NCBI RefSeq assembly: GCF_000826125.2
Contig: NZ_LN651371.1
Location: 126,427 to 190,426 of the forward strand
Origin: Bhargavaea cecembensis
GTDB lineage: Bacteria; Bacillota; Bacilli; Bacillales_A; Planococcaceae
DNA: 64,000 bases
Direction: 5' to 3'
The notes below the pieces were generated by a model. It saw only the letters and a list, made by a program, of their open reading frames with translations. It did no database searches and was not told the DNA's origin. This document shows positions 37,569 to 47,557 of the stretch, one piece after another. The translations under genes and the position numbers were made by a program. Positions within the stretch are counted from its first letter, which is position 1. Every line of letters begins with the position of its first letter.

Positions 37569-37661
37569 TCAGTATACGTAGGCTGCACCGACGATGATCA
37601 GCAGGATGAAAAGGACGACGATCAAGGCGAAGCCGCCGCCGTAGTTGTACCCTCCGCTCAT
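37569..37661 (-). CDS. YjcZ-family micro-protein
   Basis: 30 aa: MSGGYNYGGGFALIVVLFIL followed by LIIVGAAYVY. This is the Gly/Tyr-rich head plus single helix of the YjcZ family, often linked to sporulation. AGAGGAGGTGATC precedes the ATG. Too short for most gene finders. Confidence 0.85.
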   Translation of the reverse strand: MSGGYNYGGGFALIVVLFILLIIVGAAYVY

Positions 37662-37732
37662 GTGATCACCTCCTCTCTCCCGATATCGTATGCACGGGGA
37701 GACGGGACCTGTGGGCAATAGCGGGAACCTTT

Positions 37733-37761
37733 TTGTTTAACAGACGTTTTTATGGTATATT
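37733..37761 (+). promoter_or_regulatory. promoter of prsA
   Basis: TTGTTT, 17-bp spacer, TATATT, about 35 bp before the prsA ATG. Confidence 0.6.
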
Positions 37762-37796
37762 TAAACCTGTTTAGATTACAGTTAGGGGAGAAGAGA

Positions 37797-38681
37797 ATGA
37801 AGAAATCCATCATGGCAGCCACCATCGCAGCTTCCGTCCTGGCCCTTTCGGCTTGCAGCAACAACGGCGGCGAAGAAGCGATCGTCACTTCGAAGGCCGG
37901 GGACATCACGCAGCAAGAGTTTTATAACGAAATGAAGGACTCCGTCGGCGACCAGGCCCTCAGCCTTATGGTCATCCAGAAAGTCCTTGAGGATAAATAC
38001 GATGTCGACAAAAAAGAGATCGACAAAGAGTTCGACAAGAGCAAGGAAGAAATGGGAGACAGCTTTGACGCCTTCCTGGCCCAAAACGGCTACAACGAAG
38101 AAAGCTACAAAAACATGATGTACCTGAACAAGCTTCAGCAGGCGGCCCTCACGGACGGCGTGAAAGTGTCCGACGAGGAAATCGACACGTACATCGATCG
38201 GGCGAAAACTGAAATCCATGCCCAGCACGTGCTCGTGGACGACGAAAAAACCGCCCAGGAAGTGAAGAAGAAGCTTGAGGACGGCGCGGACTTCGCGGAA
38301 GTCGCGAAAGAATATTCCACCGAAGAAGCAGCCCAGCAGACCGGCGGCGACCTCGGCTGGTTCGGTCCGGACAAGATGGTCCAGGAATTCACCGACGCGG
38401 CCTATACCCTCGAGCCGAAGAAAATCAGCGATCCTGTGAAGTCCGATTTCGGCTATCACATCATCCAAGTTCTTGAGAAGCGGGACGCCGAAGAGAACCC
38501 GGCGGAAGGCAAAGAGCGGGATGAGATCAAGGAAGAGCTGACGATGAAGAAAGCCGATCAGGACAAGCTCATGGACAAGATCTCCCAGCTCCTCATCGAC
38601 GCGGACATCAAGATCAAAGACGACGGCCTCAAAGGCGCCCTCGACCAGTTCTACGGCCCTGCGAAAGACGCCAAGAAATAA
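37797..38681 (+). CDS. prsA: extracytoplasmic foldase lipoprotein PrsA
   Basis: 294 aa (B. subtilis 292). Signal peptide MKKSIMAATIAASVLALSAC with lipobox LSAC; it is anchored outside the membrane and folds secreted proteins. The parvulin prolyl isomerase domain (about 134-225) contains IHAQHVLVDDEKTAQEV, DGADFAEVAKEYS, GGDLGWFGPDKMVQEF and VKSDFGYHIIQV; the chaperone part flanks it. GGGGAG precedes ATG 37797. scoC, a known regulator of protein export genes, lies just upstream. Confidence 0.96.
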   Translation: MKKSIMAATIAASVLALSACSNNGGEEAIVTSKAGDITQQEFYNEMKDSVGDQALSLMVIQKVLEDKYDVDKKEIDKEFDKSKEEMGDSFDAFLAQNGYNEESYKNMMYLNKLQQAALTDGVKVSDEEIDTYIDRAKTEIHAQHVLVDDEKTAQEVKKKLEDGADFAEVAKEYSTEEAAQQTGGDLGWFGPDKMVQEFTDAAYTLEPKKISDPVKSDFGYHIIQVLEKRDAEENPAEGKERDEIKEELTMKKADQDKLMDKISQLLIDADIKIKDDGLKGALDQFYGPAKDAKK

Positions 38682-38691
38682 TGTGTGCAAA

Positions 38692-38726
38692 ACGCGGCCC
38701 CCGCTTTCGGGAGCCGCTTTTTTTGT
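38692..38726 (+). terminator. terminator after prsA
   Basis: Stem GCGGCTCCCG-type (GCGGCCCCCG/CGGGAGCCGC) followed by TTTTTTTG. Confidence 0.85.
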
Positions 38727-38773
38727 ATAAAAAAAGCAGTCGCGGACGACAGGCATCCACGGCTGCTTTTTAT
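38727..38773 (-). terminator. terminator of the yhaONM operon
   Basis: Stem AAAGCAGTCGCGG/CCACGGCTGCTTT with a T run on the minus strand, just after the yhaM stop. Confidence 0.82.
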
Positions 38774-38777
38774 TGAT

Positions 38778-39716
38778 TCACTCGATCGCCGGTTTGTAGA
38801 ACTGCCGGTTGTCGAGCGGGAAGAGCCGCTCGGTGAATTCGCCGGGGGCGGTCTTGGCGAGCGCCCGGTCGAGCATGTTCATCTTGGCGTCGATGTTGTC
38901 GATGTAATGGAGGATTTCCGCTTCCTTCAGCATCGGTTTTTTCGGGCTCCCCCACTCCTCCTTGCCGTGGTGCGACAGGACCATATGCTGGAGAAGCATG
39001 ACTTCTTCTCCTTCGATCTCCAGCTCCGCGGCGGCCATGGCGATTTCGTTCACCATGATGGAGATGTGGCCGAGCAGGTTGCCCTCGGCCGTGTAGACCG
39101 TGCCGACCGGGCCGGACAGCTCGACGACTTTGCCGACGTCATGCAGGATGATCCCAGCGTACAGGAGGTCCTTGTTCAATGTCGGATACAGGCCGCAGAG
39201 CGCCTGGCCGAGCTTGAGCATGGACACGACGTGGTCGAGGAGCCCGGAGACGTAGTCGTGATGGTTTTTCGTCGCGGCCGGATAGACGAGGAAGGCGTCC
39301 CGGTGCTTTTTCAGGAGATGCCGCGTGATCCGCTGGATGTTCGGGTTCACGATCTCGAAGATGAACGGCGACAGCTCCTCGTACAGTTCCTCTTTGCTTT
39401 TCTTTGCGCTCGGGACGAGGTCGGCGATCTGGACGGGCTCTTCCGGCTTCGCCGGCCGGATGCTCTTGATGCGGAGCTGGGTGCGGCCGCGGTAGTCCTG
39501 GACTTCGCCGCCGACCCGGACGATCGAGGCCGGCTGATAGATCTGTTCATGCTCTTCCTTCGCGTCCCACAGCTTCGCCTCGATATCCCCCGTCTTGTCC
39601 TGCAGGATGAGCGTCATGAACGGGCTCCCCTGGTTCGTCGTTCCTTTCGTCGCCTGCTTGATGAGCAGATACAGGTCCACCCGGTCGCCGGGCTTGCATA
39701 CTCCGATTCCTTTCAT
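38778..39716 (-). CDS. yhaM: 3'-5' exoribonuclease YhaM
   Basis: 312 aa (YhaM is 314). An N-terminal OB-fold (about 10-90, [18 protein letters not shown]) and a C-terminal HD phosphohydrolase domain with [16 protein letters not shown] and LHDVGK (His192-Asp193). Trims RNA and DNA 3' ends. Start ATG 39716; the longer upstream frame lies in yhaN. Overlaps yhaN by 4 bp. Confidence 0.95.
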   Translation of the reverse strand: MKGIGVCKPGDRVDLYLLIKQATKGTTNQGSPFMTLILQDKTGDIEAKLWDAKEEHEQIYQPASIVRVGGEVQDYRGRTQLRIKSIRPAKPEEPVQIADLVPSAKKSKEELYEELSPFIFEIVNPNIQRITRHLLKKHRDAFLVYPAATKNHHDYVSGLLDHVVSMLKLGQALCGLYPTLNKDLLYAGIILHDVGKVVELSGPVGTVYTAEGNLLGHISIMVNEIAMAAAELEIEGEEVMLLQHMVLSHHGKEEWGSPKKPMLKEAEILHYIDNIDAKMNMLDRALAKTAPGEFTERLFPLDNRQFYKPAIE

Positions 39717-42586
39717 GTCTGCAACACACCCTTCCCGCTCCCCGTTCCCGCAACGTCGATGACCGCGGCGTCTTTGAATGCCCCGGCCATGTTTTCGTGG
39801 CAAGTGAAGTAGAGGAACTGATGATTGGTCTTCAATTCTTCCATCAAGTTTACCATATGGCCCAGGCGCTCCCGGTCAAAGTGGACGAACGGGTCGTCCA
39901 GGATGACCGGGAACGGGGCCTGCTCTTGCAGCGTCCCGGCAAGTGCCAGGCGGAGGGAAATATAAGCCTGTTCCTTCGTCGCCTGGCTCAGTTCGTGGAT
40001 CGCAAACCGCATGCCGCTCCGGTTTTCCGCCGTGAACCGGCCGTCGCTTCCGAGGACAAGCGCGCTGTATGCCCCGCCCGTCAGCCGGGCGAACAGACGG
40101 CCTGCCCGGCTGACCGCATCCGGAAGCGTCTCTTCCTTCATCCGGCCGACTGTCCGGCCGATGGCGGCGGCTGCTGCTTTCCGGGCGGCCCAATTGCGTG
40201 AAAGCCTCCGGAACTCCGCCTTCTTCATTTCAAATTCCTGCAGCCGTTCATCATATGCCCGGTCTGTGAGGAGATGATCCATCTTCGCTTCGAGGTCCGC
40301 CCGCTCCCCGAGAAGGCGGTCGCGCTCCTGCGCAAGTTTTTCAAGAGTGTCCGAACACTGTTCCAGTTCTTCCGCAAGAGCTGCGTCGTCGGGCTCTCCT
40401 TCGAATTCCGGACGGCCGAGCGATCCGAGCTGACGGACGGCCGCGGCGAGCTCTTTCTCCAGCTCCGCTTTCCGCGCCGACTGACTGGCCGCCTTGTAGA
40501 ATCCGGCCTCGTCGGAAACTTCCGCTTCCTTCAGCAGTCCCCTTGCCTGTTCGCGGATCTGCTGCAAGTATGTTTCGTTCTCCCGAAGCTCTTCCTCCAG
40601 GTTGCCCAGCTCGGCTAGCATCCGGGCGCGTTCTGACTCTGCCGAAGAAATGCCGGCATCCAGGTCTTTCAGTTTCCCGAACAGCAGGTCATCCGCGGCA
40701 GGCCCGCCGAGCAGCCCGCTGATCGTTTGCCGGATTCCCTCCATCTTCCGGAGGGCCTGGTCCCTGCGCTGCAGTTCGGCCTGTTCCCTGCGGAAGGCTT
40801 CCTGGGTCTCGCGGACGAGCCGGAACAGCTCCGGCACGAGCGCCGCGGACGGAAGCCCCGTGATGCCGTAGCCGGCGACGAATGCCATCAGCTCCTTTTC
40901 CGAATCCGACAGATCCGCTTCCGCCTGAGTGAGCTTTTCCTGCAGGCCGGTTTTCTCCGCGTGCAGCCGTTCTTCCGTCTCCGTCGCCCGGTCGAGCTCG
41001 GCGAAGTGGCGGCGCACCCGGTCGGCCAGCCGGTCCATGTCATCCTCCCGCCCGCCGTACTCGTCAAGGAGGCGCTGTTCCTCGATGGTGAGTCCGTCCT
41101 TTCCGCCTTGGTCCCTGAACAGGTAGGCGGAAGCGGCGACGAGCAGGCCGGCCGGGAGCAGCAGCCACTGACGCGTGAACACGGCAATGACTGCGAGCAG
41201 CACGCCGAGCGCCGCGAGGATCAGGACCGGGGATTTCCCGGCTGTTCCCGGTTTCCGTTTTGCTTCGATGGCGGCAAGCTTCCGGCGGATACCCGGCCAG
41301 GCGGCGGCCCGTTCCATTTCCCGGTCATCCGGGCCGGCCGACTCCAGATGCTTCCGCTGTTCACGGGTCCGTGCCAGCTCCGCTTCCTTGTCTGCAAGGC
41401 GCCCGGCCAGCATGCGCCGGTTTTCACCTGCCGCAGACCGGCGCGAGGTCAGGGCATGCAGTTCCTCTTCCTTCTTTAATGAGGCATCGGCATGGACGAG
41501 CGATTCCGCACGGGAGCCGGACAAGCCGAGCCGTCCGAGCAGGCCAGCCTTGATCCCGCCGAGTTCGGACAGCGCCTCCCCGGCCCTCGCCGCTGCCGCT
41601 TTCGCTTCATGCCAGGCGGATTCCTCGGCAAGCGCCGCTTTCACGCCGGACACCAGCTCTCCGGAAGGCTCCTCCGGCATGGCCTCTTCCAGCTTCCCGA
41701 TCCGCTCCCGCAGCGAAGTGCCGGCTGCACCGGCCGCCAGGGCCTTGTCCTTCAATGATTCATATCGTCGGACCCCGTCTTGCGGGAACGGGGCTTCCCC
41801 GATTTCATCAAGTTCCCGCCGGGTCTGCCTGCGGGCGGATTCAAGCGGGAGGGCCTGCCGCATGAGGAGCAGCCGGCGTCGGCGCCTTTCAAGCGAGCCG
41901 TTTTCTTCCGCCAGTTCCTCGAGCCGGCGCCGGATCTCCGCCGATCTCTCCTTCATGGGGGCATAGCCTTCCGCCTTCTTCCGGCAGTCGGCGAGTTCCT
42001 CTTCCATGTCACGCAGTTCGCCGAGAAGGGCGTTCACCGCAGGCACACGGCCCGACTTCTTGAACAGTCCGTCCAGCTCCTTCTGCAGCTTCGTTTCAAA
42101 TGCGGCGAGGTCATCCGCACCGGTTGTGCCGGAAGCGATGAGCGCCCGGCCGAGCTCTTCTTCGTTCATGTGTCCGATCTCCTGAAGCTGGATGAGGGAG
42201 AACGAAAAAACGGACTCGAACGACTGGCGGTCATGCCCCCTCAGGATTTGGGCCAGAAGCTCCTCTCCCCCTTCGCGGCCGTCCGCCAGCCGGACCGTCA
42301 CTTCGCCTGCAGACCTGCCGGACACCCGTTCGATCACGCACGGCCCGTACTCCGGATCCGTGAGATGCAGCCGGCCGCCGTAGGCACCGCCGGCTTTCGG
42401 TTCATACCGTAGCAGGTTCGTGTTCCGCTGCGGGAAGCCGAACAGTGTGTGCAGGATGAACTGCCGCATCGTCGTCTTCCCCGCTTCGTTGCCGCCGTGC
42501 AGCACGTTAATCCCGTCCGCGAGTTCGACCGTGACGTCCGTATGCTTGCCGAATCCGTAAATGACGAGCTTGTTGATCCTCATCAT
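39713..42586 (-). CDS. yhaN: SbcC/Rad50-like ATPase YhaN
   Basis: 957 aa (YhaN is about 963). N-terminal ABC head with [19 protein letters not shown] (Walker A about 31-40), long coiled coils (about 170-420 and 520-840), and the C-terminal head with [19 protein letters not shown] and [12 protein letters not shown] hydrophobic hairpin at about 450-490 ([33 protein letters not shown]) sits in the middle of the coil where Rad50 has its zinc hook, so the tip may contact the membrane. Works with YhaO in DNA end processing. Confidence 0.93.
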   Translation of the reverse strand: MMRINKLVIYGFGKHTDVTVELADGINVLHGGNEAGKTTMRQFILHTLFGFPQRNTNLLRYEPKAGGAYGGRLHLTDPEYGPCVIERVSGRSAGEVTVRLADGREGGEELLAQILRGHDRQSFESVFSFSLIQLQEIGHMNEEELGRALIASGTTGADDLAAFETKLQKELDGLFKKSGRVPAVNALLGELRDMEEELADCRKKAEGYAPMKERSAEIRRRLEELAEENGSLERRRRRLLLMRQALPLESARRQTRRELDEIGEAPFPQDGVRRYESLKDKALAAGAAGTSLRERIGKLEEAMPEEPSGELVSGVKAALAEESAWHEAKAAAARAGEALSELGGIKAGLLGRLGLSGSRAESLVHADASLKKEEELHALTSRRSAAGENRRMLAGRLADKEAELARTREQRKHLESAGPDDREMERAAAWPGIRRKLAAIEAKRKPGTAGKSPVLILAALGVLLAVIAVFTRQWLLLPAGLLVAASAYLFRDQGGKDGLTIEEQRLLDEYGGREDDMDRLADRVRRHFAELDRATETEERLHAEKTGLQEKLTQAEADLSDSEKELMAFVAGYGITGLPSAALVPELFRLVRETQEAFRREQAELQRRDQALRKMEGIRQTISGLLGGPAADDLLFGKLKDLDAGISSAESERARMLAELGNLEEELRENETYLQQIREQARGLLKEAEVSDEAGFYKAASQSARKAELEKELAAAVRQLGSLGRPEFEGEPDDAALAEELEQCSDTLEKLAQERDRLLGERADLEAKMDHLLTDRAYDERLQEFEMKKAEFRRLSRNWAARKAAAAAIGRTVGRMKEETLPDAVSRAGRLFARLTGGAYSALVLGSDGRFTAENRSGMRFAIHELSQATKEQAYISLRLALAGTLQEQAPFPVILDDPFVHFDRERLGHMVNLMEELKTNHQFLYFTCHENMAGAFKDAAVIDVAGTGSGKGVLQT

Positions 42587-43806
42587 TCCGCAGTGCCCCC
42601 TGTTCCGAGCCCCGCGGCAAGCAGGCGCTCCGTTTCTTCTTTGAGTTCGCCGGCGAGACCGGCATCAAGGCGTTCCGTGAAGCGGTACGCCTGCCGGTGG
42701 CCGTACAGGTCGGCGAGGACGGTCTTCCAGTCGTCTTCTTCCCAGCCGTCCAGTTCCTCCAAGATGTCGCGCAAGAGACCGGTTCCCGGGGCCGCCCCGG
42801 TATCCCGCCTGAAGGTCAGCCTGTGGATGCCGACGTCCGGGAACTTCGCCTCCGCCGCTTCCCGGAGGAACTCCAGCCATTCCTCGTCGGGGGCGCCCGC
42901 GAACATCGACTCCGTCTCAGGTCCGATCCTGCACAGCACGACGTCCGCGATGCACGGACCGTTTTCTGACCGGAAGCCCCCGAGTGCATCCATGCACCGG
43001 GAGATCCACTCGTCCGCATGTCTCACTCCGCCGCACGGGACGTCTACCCGTCCGAATATGAGTGCTGATGTTCTGATGAATTCAAGTTCCGGACGGCCGT
43101 CGCCGAGCGTCACTTCATAGAACCCCTTCGGACCGGTCTCCTTCCGGTGCAGTCCCTGCAGGTTGCCGGGATACACGACGGGCGGCTGTTCGCTCAGCAG
43201 GCTTCTTTGATGGATATGACCGAGCGCCCAGTAGTCATAGCCTTTTGCGAGAAGCTCCCCGGTCGTGAACGGCGCATACACATCATGCGCCTCGTCGCCG
43301 CGGACGCTTCCGTGGAGCATCCCGATGTGGACGGCGCCGTCCGCTGCAGCTTCCGGGTACTTGCCGATGACCGGATCCGGCACATGCCGCTCCGGATAGC
43401 TGAACCCGTGGATCTTCACTTTCCGGCCGCGCACGTCGAGAGAATGGGTGCCGACGTCCGGGCCGAACACTCGGACGTTCCCGGGCAATGAAAAACGGAC
43501 CCACGAGCCGGCGAGATGATCGTGGTTCCCGTGTGAGACGAACACCGGGACGCCGGCCTCCTCCAGTTCTGCCATTCCCTGCCGGAACGCCTCCTGCGCT
43601 TTCAGGCTCCGGTCCTCGCCATCATAGACGTCTCCCGCGATCAGCAGGAAGTCGGGACGGGTTTCGACCGCATGGCGGACAAGCCGGGAGAATGCCGTAT
43701 ATGTACTTTCCCGGACGGCCTTGAGCATCGCCGGGGAAAGGCCGGAAAACCCCTTGAACGGACTCCCCAGATGCAGGTCGGCCGCATGGATGAATCGGAT
43801 TGTCAT
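42583..43806 (-). CDS. yhaO: SbcD/Mre11-like nuclease YhaO
   Basis: 407 aa (YhaO is 408). Calcineurin-like phosphoesterase motifs: DLHLGSPF, GDVYDGEDRS, VSHGNHDHLAG, HIGMLHGS and WALGHIH. GGAGGTG precedes ATG 43806. The frame stays open upstream to 43947, but that adds residues read from the two-unit 21-bp array and is rejected. First gene of yhaO-yhaN-yhaM. Confidence 0.95.
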   Translation of the reverse strand: MTIRFIHAADLHLGSPFKGFSGLSPAMLKAVRESTYTAFSRLVRHAVETRPDFLLIAGDVYDGEDRSLKAQEAFRQGMAELEEAGVPVFVSHGNHDHLAGSWVRFSLPGNVRVFGPDVGTHSLDVRGRKVKIHGFSYPERHVPDPVIGKYPEAAADGAVHIGMLHGSVRGDEAHDVYAPFTTGELLAKGYDYWALGHIHQRSLLSEQPPVVYPGNLQGLHRKETGPKGFYEVTLGDGRPELEFIRTSALIFGRVDVPCGGVRHADEWISRCMDALGGFRSENGPCIADVVLCRIGPETESMFAGAPDEEWLEFLREAAEAKFPDVGIHRLTFRRDTGAAPGTGLLRDILEELDGWEEDDWKTVLADLYGHRQAYRFTERLDAGLAGELKEETERLLAAGLGTGGTAE

Positions 43807-43911
43807 CGGGACACCTCCAAATAACCGAATGTTTGTTCTTATTCTATCATATAAAGCCGGAGAATGGGAGAGTTGACGGCAGATCGGAAGGCTTTTTGTA
43901 CGGGGGGCGTC

Positions 43912-43945
43912 CAGCTTTAGTTTCGGAGCCTCCAGCTTTAGTTTC
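43912..43945 (-). repeat. 21-bp array C2 (2 copies of the array C core)
   Basis: Plus-strand CAGCTTTAGTTTC at 43912 and 43933, 21 bp apart, with the GGAGCCTC spacer also seen in array C. It is the same core as the array 38 kb away. Confidence 0.88.
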
Positions 43946-43959
43946 AATCCATCCCCATA

Positions 43960-43996
43960 AGAAAACAGGCAAGTCGGCCGGCGACTTGCCTGTTCA
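43960..43996 (-). terminator. terminator after yhaP
   Basis: Perfect stem AACAGGCAAGTCG/CGACTTGCCTGTT with TTCTT on the minus strand. Confidence 0.88.
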
Positions 43997-44008
43997 TTCC
44001 ACTGTCTT

Positions 44009-45265
44009 TTATTCCTTCCCGAGCTGGAGGGCTTTCTTCAGGTCCTTCAGCGAGCGGGAAGGCCCGTACATGAGGACGCCTCCTTTGTAGACGCGGGCAC
44101 CGAACCAGCCGAGGACGGCGATCGTCAGCACCATGATCCCGATCGACAGGACCGGCTCCCACCACGGCAGGTCGAGCATGCCGACGCGCAGGAACATGAC
44201 GAGCGGCGCGAAGAACGGGAAGTAGGAAGTCCACTTCACGTACGCAGCGTCCGGCGTCCCGAGCCCCGTGACGGCGATGATGAACGCAATCACGATGAGC
44301 ATCGTCATCGGCATGATGAGCGACTGGACGTCCTCCGTCCGGCTGACGAGCGAGCCGAGCAGCGCGGCGAGCACCGCATAGAGGAAGTACCCGAGCAAGA
44401 AGAAGATGACCGCGTACACAACCGTCGCCGGGTTGATGTCGGAGAAGCCGAAGAAGGAGAACGCCCCTTCGGAGAGCTCGGACATCGCCGACGATGACTT
44501 GAGCGCGATGTAGCCGAACACGCCGAACAAAGCCATCTGCAGCAGTCCGAGCGAGCCGATCCCGAGCACTTTCGCAAACATATGCTTCACCGGGGAAACG
44601 CTCGAAATGAGAATCTCCATCACGCGGGACGACTTCTCCGTCGCCACTTCGGTCGCGATCATGCTGGAATACATGATGACGGCGAAATAGATAAGGAACA
44701 TGAGCACATACACGAGCCCGCGCGCCTGGTTCAGCTCTTCTTCGGTCTTTCCGGAATCGGACAGGGTCGTCTGATGGAAGCCGACCGGCTCGAACAGCGC
44801 ACCCGCTTCGGCAGGGGACAGATTGAGCTGCTCAGCGCGGAGTTCTGTCTGAATCGACTGCAGCGCTTCCTGCACCATCATCGGGAACCCGAATTCCATC
44901 GAGTCTTCCGATACGTATTCGGCGTCGATCGTGCCGTCGCCGGCGGCGAGGACAAGGTAGGCGTCGATGTCCCCTTCCTTAACTTGGCTGTCCAGCGCTT
45001 TGCGGCTTTCATCGGAGGCTTTCGGAACCGTCTCTTCTCCCATCGCCTTCAGCTGGTCGCCGAGCCGGGTGACGAGCGCACTGTCTTCCGTGAGGACAGG
45101 AAGCGTGTCGCCCGCTTCCTCGTCTCCTCCAAACTTGTCGATGATCGTCGTGATGTTCGCGAGCAGGAAAATCCCCGCGATGACGACCGCCGTCGTGATG
45201 ATAAACGATTTCGTCTTCGCCTTCGTGGCGAACGCCTGCTTGAAGATGATCCAGAAATCACGCAT
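44009..45265 (-). CDS. yhaP: ABC-2 type exporter permease YhaP (NatB-like)
   Basis: About 418 aa (YhaP 419) from ATG 45265 (MRDFWIIFKQAF). One N-terminal helix (about 25-40), an extracytoplasmic domain (about 45-190), then five or six C-terminal helices (about 195-400) with SSRVMEILISSVSPVKHMFAKVLG, a conserved NatB-family segment. Probable Na+ or toxic-compound efflux; substrate not established. Overlaps yhaQ by 8 bp. Confidence 0.92.
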   Translation of the reverse strand: MRDFWIIFKQAFATKAKTKSFIITTAVVIAGIFLLANITTIIDKFGGDEEAGDTLPVLTEDSALVTRLGDQLKAMGEETVPKASDESRKALDSQVKEGDIDAYLVLAAGDGTIDAEYVSEDSMEFGFPMMVQEALQSIQTELRAEQLNLSPAEAGALFEPVGFHQTTLSDSGKTEEELNQARGLVYVLMFLIYFAVIMYSSMIATEVATEKSSRVMEILISSVSPVKHMFAKVLGIGSLGLLQMALFGVFGYIALKSSSAMSELSEGAFSFFGFSDINPATVVYAVIFFLLGYFLYAVLAALLGSLVSRTEDVQSLIMPMTMLIVIAFIIAVTGLGTPDAAYVKWTSYFPFFAPLVMFLRVGMLDLPWWEPVLSIGIMVLTIAVLGWFGARVYKGGVLMYGPSRSLKDLKKALQLGKE

Positions 45266-46157
45266 GGACTTCACCCACTTTCGCAATGAAGATATCCTGG
45301 AGCGACGGTTCTTCGATGCTGAAGTGGCGCACCGGTCCGGACTTCAGCGCCTCCTGCAGCAGCCGGTCGGCCGTCTCGTCATCCGCCACCTGGAACACCG
45401 CCCCGTCGAGCGCATAAGATGCGTTCTGCACACCGGACACCGACTGGAGACCCGTGATGTCATAATCGGACCGGATCCGCACGTTCTGCCTGCCGAACGA
45501 CCGCTTCACATCACGCAGCGAGCCTTCGACGACCTGTTTTCCGCGGTGGATGATGGTGAGCTGCTCGCACAGCTCCTCGACATGGTCCATCCGGTGGCTC
45601 GAGAACACGATCGTCGCCCCGGCATCCCGGAACTCCTTCACCGCGCCCTTCAGCATTTCCACGTTCACCGGGTCGAGCCCGGAAAACGGTTCATCGAGGA
45701 TGAGCAGCTCCGGATTGTGCATGAGCGAGGCGATCACCTGGATCTTCTGCTGGTTCCCCTTCGACAGCTCCTCGACTTTCTTGTTCTGGTACTGCGGCAC
45801 TTCAAAGCGCTCAAGCCACTTTTGCAGCGCAGCCTTGGCATCGTTTTTTTTCATTCCGCGGAGTTCCCCGAGGAAAACGAGCTGGTCCTCGACCTTCATC
45901 TTCGGGTAAAGCCCCCGCTCCTCCGGCAGATAGCCGATCTCATGGCTCGTGCCGTACGTGATCGGCTTTCCTTTCCACCGCACGGTTCCGCCGTTCGGCG
46001 TGAGCAGTCCGAGGATCATCCGGAATGTCGTCGTCTTGCCCGCCCCGTTCGCTCCGAGGAACCCGTACATCGTCCCTTCCCCGACGTTGAGCGTCAGATC
46101 ATCAACCGCCGTGAAATCTCCGAATTTCTTTGTGACATGTTCCAGTTGCAACGTCAT
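45258..46157 (-). CDS. yhaQ: ABC exporter ATPase YhaQ (NatA-like)
   Basis: 299 aa (YhaQ 298) from ATG 46157 (MTLQLEHVTKKFGD). Walker A GANGAGKTTT, signature LSKGNQQKIQVIASL, Walker B LLILDEPFSGLD, H-loop SSHRMDHVE. A C-terminal domain of about 80 residues follows, as in NatA-type ATPases. Operon yhaQ-yhaP. Confidence 0.94.
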   Translation of the reverse strand: MTLQLEHVTKKFGDFTAVDDLTLNVGEGTMYGFLGANGAGKTTTFRMILGLLTPNGGTVRWKGKPITYGTSHEIGYLPEERGLYPKMKVEDQLVFLGELRGMKKNDAKAALQKWLERFEVPQYQNKKVEELSKGNQQKIQVIASLMHNPELLILDEPFSGLDPVNVEMLKGAVKEFRDAGATIVFSSHRMDHVEELCEQLTIIHRGKQVVEGSLRDVKRSFGRQNVRIRSDYDITGLQSVSGVQNASYALDGAVFQVADDETADRLLQEALKSGPVRHFSIEEPSLQDIFIAKVGEVHA

Positions 46158-46211
46158 CGTCTCGCCCCTTTCCATAATCCTTGTACGGATTGAAAGTTTA
46201 AAAGTTTCGGT

Positions 46212-46523
46212 TCAATTCCTTCTTGACGCGATGGCCGCGCCGATTCCGTATGAAACCATATGCAGCATATACACCGCCATGAGAACGAAAAATGCTGTGC
46301 CCGGCGGCTCGAGGAACATGACGAGCGCCCAGGCGATCAGAAGGACGAATGTCGTCACCGCCCAGGAAAACGAGCGCGCCGACTCATGGATCCTCCTGTA
46401 CCGCTCATCGAACCGCCGCTCTTTCTTCCCTTTGCGCCAGCTGAAATAAAAGATGACGGCCGCAACGGCCATGCCGAGCGGCAGCCCGGCCAGAAACGAA
46501 CTCATTTCAAAGCCTTCGTACAT
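46212..46523 (-). CDS. membrane protein of the XRE operon (DUF2178-like), copy 3
   Basis: 103 aa with helices at about 12-30, 50-72 and 78-96. Between helices 1 and 2 it has RFDERYRRIHESARSFSW, a motif shared with the two other membrane proteins of this operon. ATG 46523 follows GGAGGAGG; its ribosome site overlaps the XRE gene's stop codon. Function unknown. Confidence 0.75.
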   Translation of the reverse strand: MYEGFEMSSFLAGLPLGMAVAAVIFYFSWRKGKKERRFDERYRRIHESARSFSWAVTTFVLLIAWALVMFLEPPGTAFFVLMAVYMLHMVSYGIGAAIASRRN

Positions 46524-46525
46524 GG

Positions 46526-46723
46526 TCAATCCTCCTCCGGATCAAATAAATCTTCGATGCGGCACCCGAACACCGCAGCCAGCTTGAATGCCAGCTCGAG
46601 CGACGGATTGTACCGCCCCTTCTCAAGCGAAATGACCGTCTGACGCGAAACGCCGAGCGCCTCGGCCAGGGCATCCTGCGTCATCCCGTGCTCGGCCCGA
46701 TTATCCTTGATGTGATTTTTCAT
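46526..46723 (-). CDS. small XRE-family repressor
   Basis: 65-aa single helix-turn-helix protein: MTQDALAEALGVSRQTVISL and GRYNPSLELAFKLA, of the YvaO-like class that commonly partners small membrane proteins. GGAGG precedes the ATG. Third gene of a four-gene operon whose promoter carries three matching inverted repeats, so it most likely represses its own operon. Confidence 0.9.
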   Translation of the reverse strand: MKNHIKDNRAEHGMTQDALAEALGVSRQTVISLEKGRYNPSLELAFKLAAVFGCRIEDLFDPEED

Positions 46724-46732
46724 GGCCCCCTC

Positions 46733-47122
46733 CTACATCCTTTTCGATAACACGACAAAAGTGAGGAACACAGACGAGATCAAGAATGAGGCAACCACGG
46801 AGACGGTCCTGTACCCATCCAGATCAAAATTCGTGAATGAAAAGACAGCCATCAGGGCCAAAAGGAATCCTAGAAGAATGAAATAACTGTAAAACATCCC
46901 GCGTTCGCGTATTCGGTGCCATCGCTCATCATTGGCTCGAAAATGGGGATGGAGGGCAGACAGGCACCATGCCATGATTGCCACTGCCGCCAACATGATG
47001 TCATGACCCGATGGGAAAGCCCCACCCAAAATACTCGCACTCAAAAAAACAGCAGACAATACAGTCAGCAGGACTGCAAATCCTGTGTAGACCCCCTTGT
47101 CGTGTACGGTCCCATTTTTCAT
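46733..47122 (-). CDS. membrane protein of the XRE operon (DUF2178-like), copy 2
   Basis: 129 aa, four helices (about 12-30, 38-52, 72-92 and 100-122). The loop between the second and third helices reads ANDERWHRIRERGMFYSYF, like its operon neighbours. GGAGGGACGCT precedes the ATG. Function unknown. Confidence 0.75.
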   Translation of the reverse strand: MKNGTVHDKGVYTGFAVLLTVLSAVFLSASILGGAFPSGHDIMLAAVAIMAWCLSALHPHFRANDERWHRIRERGMFYSYFILLGFLLALMAVFSFTNFDLDGYRTVSVVASFLISSVFLTFVVLSKRM

Positions 47123-47132
47123 AGCGTCCCTC

Positions 47133-47531
47133 CTACATCCTTTTCGTCAATACAATCATCGTGATCAGGTTCGTCAATCCGAGGAAGAAAAGGGTGAACA
47201 GTGCGGTCTCCATCCCATCCAAGTGAATGAGTCCGCCCAGTTGAACAATAATCATCAGCAGGAGAAAGACCATAAGAATCAGGGCGCTGAACGACAGTGC
47301 GCGTTCCCTTATACGGTTCCATCGCTCATCCTCCCCCTCGCTGTGAAGCAGGAAATACCTGTTGGACAGCAACGCCACCGCGATCAGAAAAGGCGGAAGG
47401 CTGCCGGCCCATGAAATTTCGCCTGTGCGGATACCGGGGATGAGCCTCATGACTCCCCAGATAATCAGGAGTCCCGCCAAAACGCCGAGAAGGTTCCGCT
47501 GAAAGACCGTGCTTCTCCTCATACGAGCCAT
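47133..47531 (-). CDS. membrane protein of the XRE operon (DUF2178-like), copy 1
   Basis: 132 aa, four helices, with EDERWNRIRERALSFSALIL between helices 2 and 3. First gene of the operon. The start may be ATG 47531 (site only 2-3 nt away) or ATG 47522 (11 nt away). It ends LGLTNLITMIVLTKRM, close to the end of copy 2 (SVFLTFVVLSKRM), so the two are paralogues. Confidence 0.75.
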   Translation of the reverse strand: MARMRRSTVFQRNLLGVLAGLLIIWGVMRLIPGIRTGEISWAGSLPPFLIAVALLSNRYFLLHSEGEDERWNRIRERALSFSALILMVFLLLMIIVQLGGLIHLDGMETALFTLFFLGLTNLITMIVLTKRM

Positions 47532-47557
47532 CGCCTCCTATTTAGTGAGTTCGAAAG

